A stretch of 14,122 nucleotides of DNA from the NCBI GenBank assembly GCA_036337765.1, contig JAYZDP010000069.1, positions 1-14,122 of the forward strand, written 5' to 3'. This document shows, one piece after another, positions 13,409-14,122 of this stretch. Source of the stretch: JAYZDP01 sp036337765 (lineage in GTDB: Bacteria; Acidobacteriota; Thermoanaerobaculia; Multivoradales; Multivoraceae). Every line of letters begins with the position of its first letter. The stretch's first letter is position 1. The notes under the pieces were generated by a model, which saw nothing but the letters and a program-made list of their open reading frames with translations, ran no database searches and was not told where the DNA came from. A program made the position numbers and the translations under genes.

Positions 13409-13439
13409 CGCGTGCTTTCTGGAAGACAAAAAGACAGGA

Positions 13440-14122
13440 ATGTCGGACACATCGAGCGAATCCAAGCCAATGGCTGACGGACGTGAGGTCCGAGAGCTCA
13501 AGCTCCTGTACCGGGTCAGCGGCATCCTCGATCAGCATCCGCAGGTGGCGCAGGTCATCCAGCCGGTTCTAGAGGCGCTCGCGGAGCACATGGGCCTGTT
13601 GCACGGCACCGTGACGCTCTTGAACCGTCAGACCGGGGACATTTCGATCGATCTCGCACAGGGGATGTCGGCCCAGCAGGTGGGCGCGGGCCGCTACAAA
13701 CTGGGCGAGGGCGTGACCGGAAAAGTCGTCGAGAGCGGTGAGCCGATGATGATTCCACGCACCAGCGAGTCACCGGTCTTCCTTGACCGCACCCAGCGCG
13801 GCAAGAGTCCAGATGTGTCGTTCCTGTGTGTACCGGTCAAGTCGGGCAGCGAGGTATTCGGCGCTCTCAGCGTCGACCGCGCCTACGACCCCGGGATCGA
13901 CCTCGACGAGGACCTGCGCCTGTTGCAGATCGTCGCCTCGATCCTCGCTCAGGCGGTCAAGGTCCGCCGACTCGCCGAAGAGGAGCGAGACCGATTGGCA
14001 GCCGAGAACGAGCAGCTCCGCGCCGAGCTCCGCGACCGCTTTCAGCCGACGAATATCGTTGGCCGCTCGCACGAGATGCAGGCGGTCTACGACCAGATCT
14101 ACACGGTCTCGAAGTCGAACAC
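13440..14122 (+). CDS. NifA-like GAF domain, sigma-54-dependent transcriptional activator (3' truncated by window edge)
   Basis: The first 227 residues of an enhancer-binding protein; the frame runs off the window. Residues about 20-180 form a GAF sensor domain of the NifA type, with RYKLGEGVTGKVVESGEPMMIP, SPVFLDRTQ, SFLCVPVKSG and VFGALSVDRAYD as recognisable stretches. A short coiled-coil linker rich in Glu, Arg and Leu follows (RRLAEEERDRLAAENEQLRAE). Then FQPTNIVGRSHEMQAVYDQIYTVSKSN begins the AAA+ sigma-54 interaction domain, just short of the Walker A motif. The ATG at 13440 fits the family start, although its AGGA is too close to act well as a ribosome binding site; ATG 13470 is an alternative. 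It is transcribed divergently from the lysine operon. The name NifA-like refers to domain type: no nif genes are in view, and the GAF ligand and target promoters are unknown. Confidence 0.88.
   Translation, partial: MSDTSSESKPMADGREVRELKLLYRVSGILDQHPQVAQVIQPVLEALAEHMGLLHGTVTLLNRQTGDISIDLAQGMSAQQVGAGRYKLGEGVTGKVVESGEPMMIPRTSESPVFLDRTQRGKSPDVSFLCVPVKSGSEVFGALSVDRAYDPGIDLDEDLRLLQIVASILAQAVKVRRLAEEERDRLAAENEQLRAELRDRFQPTNIVGRSHEMQAVYDQIYTVSKSN

Noticed and set aside
11946..14122. A nitrogen fixation locus, from homocitrate synthase (NifV-like) next to a NifA-like regulator
   Set aside because: No nif structural or cofactor genes are present. The synthase is in an operon with lysine genes, and GAF/sigma-54 activators are common outside nitrogen fixation.
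1..14122. CRISPR arrays, tRNA or rRNA genes, insertion sequences, phage genes
   Set aside because: No regularly spaced repeats, cloverleaf-type sequence, transposase or phage proteins were seen on either strand.

Overview
The window is a G+C-rich bacterial chromosome segment. Its core is a lysine biosynthesis operon of the alpha-aminoadipate (AAA) type that uses the carrier protein LysW. The lineage is not certain. The LysW route (Thermus/Deinococcus style), a decayed Ser/Thr kinase with a TolB/PD40-type C-terminus, a GAF/sigma-54 regulator and alkaline-phosphatase-fold 'sulfatases' ending in LRALGYI together suggest Acidobacteriota (Thermoanaerobaculia-like) or a related soil/marine phylum. 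This is inference from gene content only.

Layout. (1) 3-1507, plus strand: the end of a surface-polysaccharide cluster, with a truncated GT4 glycosyltransferase coupled by ATGA to a GT2 rhamnosyltransferase-like enzyme. (2) 1494-2012, minus: a pseudogene of a PD40-type Ser/Thr kinase, with a large internal deletion and an in-frame stop. (3) 2009-2812, minus: lysZ, with a candidate promoter of its own and a possible remnant of another gene's 3' end just upstream. (4) 2926-6969, plus: an exported esterase, a lipoprotein of the sulfatase/alkaline phosphatase superfamily, and a ribbon-helix-helix/MazF toxin-antitoxin pair. This block separates lysZ from the rest of the lysine genes. (5) 13100 down to 6985, minus: the main operon in the order homocitrate synthase, homoaconitase large subunit, homoaconitase small subunit, homoisocitrate dehydrogenase, lysW, lysX, lysY. 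The genes abut, overlap or lie 4 bases apart, and three junctions are GTGA overlaps. (6) 13101-13439: a regulatory region. (7) 13440 to the window end, plus: a NifA-like GAF/sigma-54 activator, cut by the window edge.

How it works together. Homocitrate synthase, homoaconitase and homoisocitrate dehydrogenase convert 2-oxoglutarate and acetyl-CoA to 2-oxoadipate. An aminotransferase not found here makes AAA. LysX attaches AAA to the C-terminal Glu of LysW, LysZ phosphorylates it and LysY reduces it. The final transamination (LysJ) and release (LysK) must be encoded elsewhere.

The most striking feature is the leader of the main operon. A consensus-like promoter (TTGACA, 17 bases, TAGCAT) should produce a transcript starting only a few bases before a 24-codon ORF. 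That ORF contains a tandem LKKR-G-LKKR-S repeat with four Lys codons. Its stop codon overlaps an 8-base segment complementary to the 5' arm of a strong intrinsic terminator, which lies between the ORF and homocitrate synthase. This has all the parts of a lysine-sensing, ribosome-mediated transcription attenuator.
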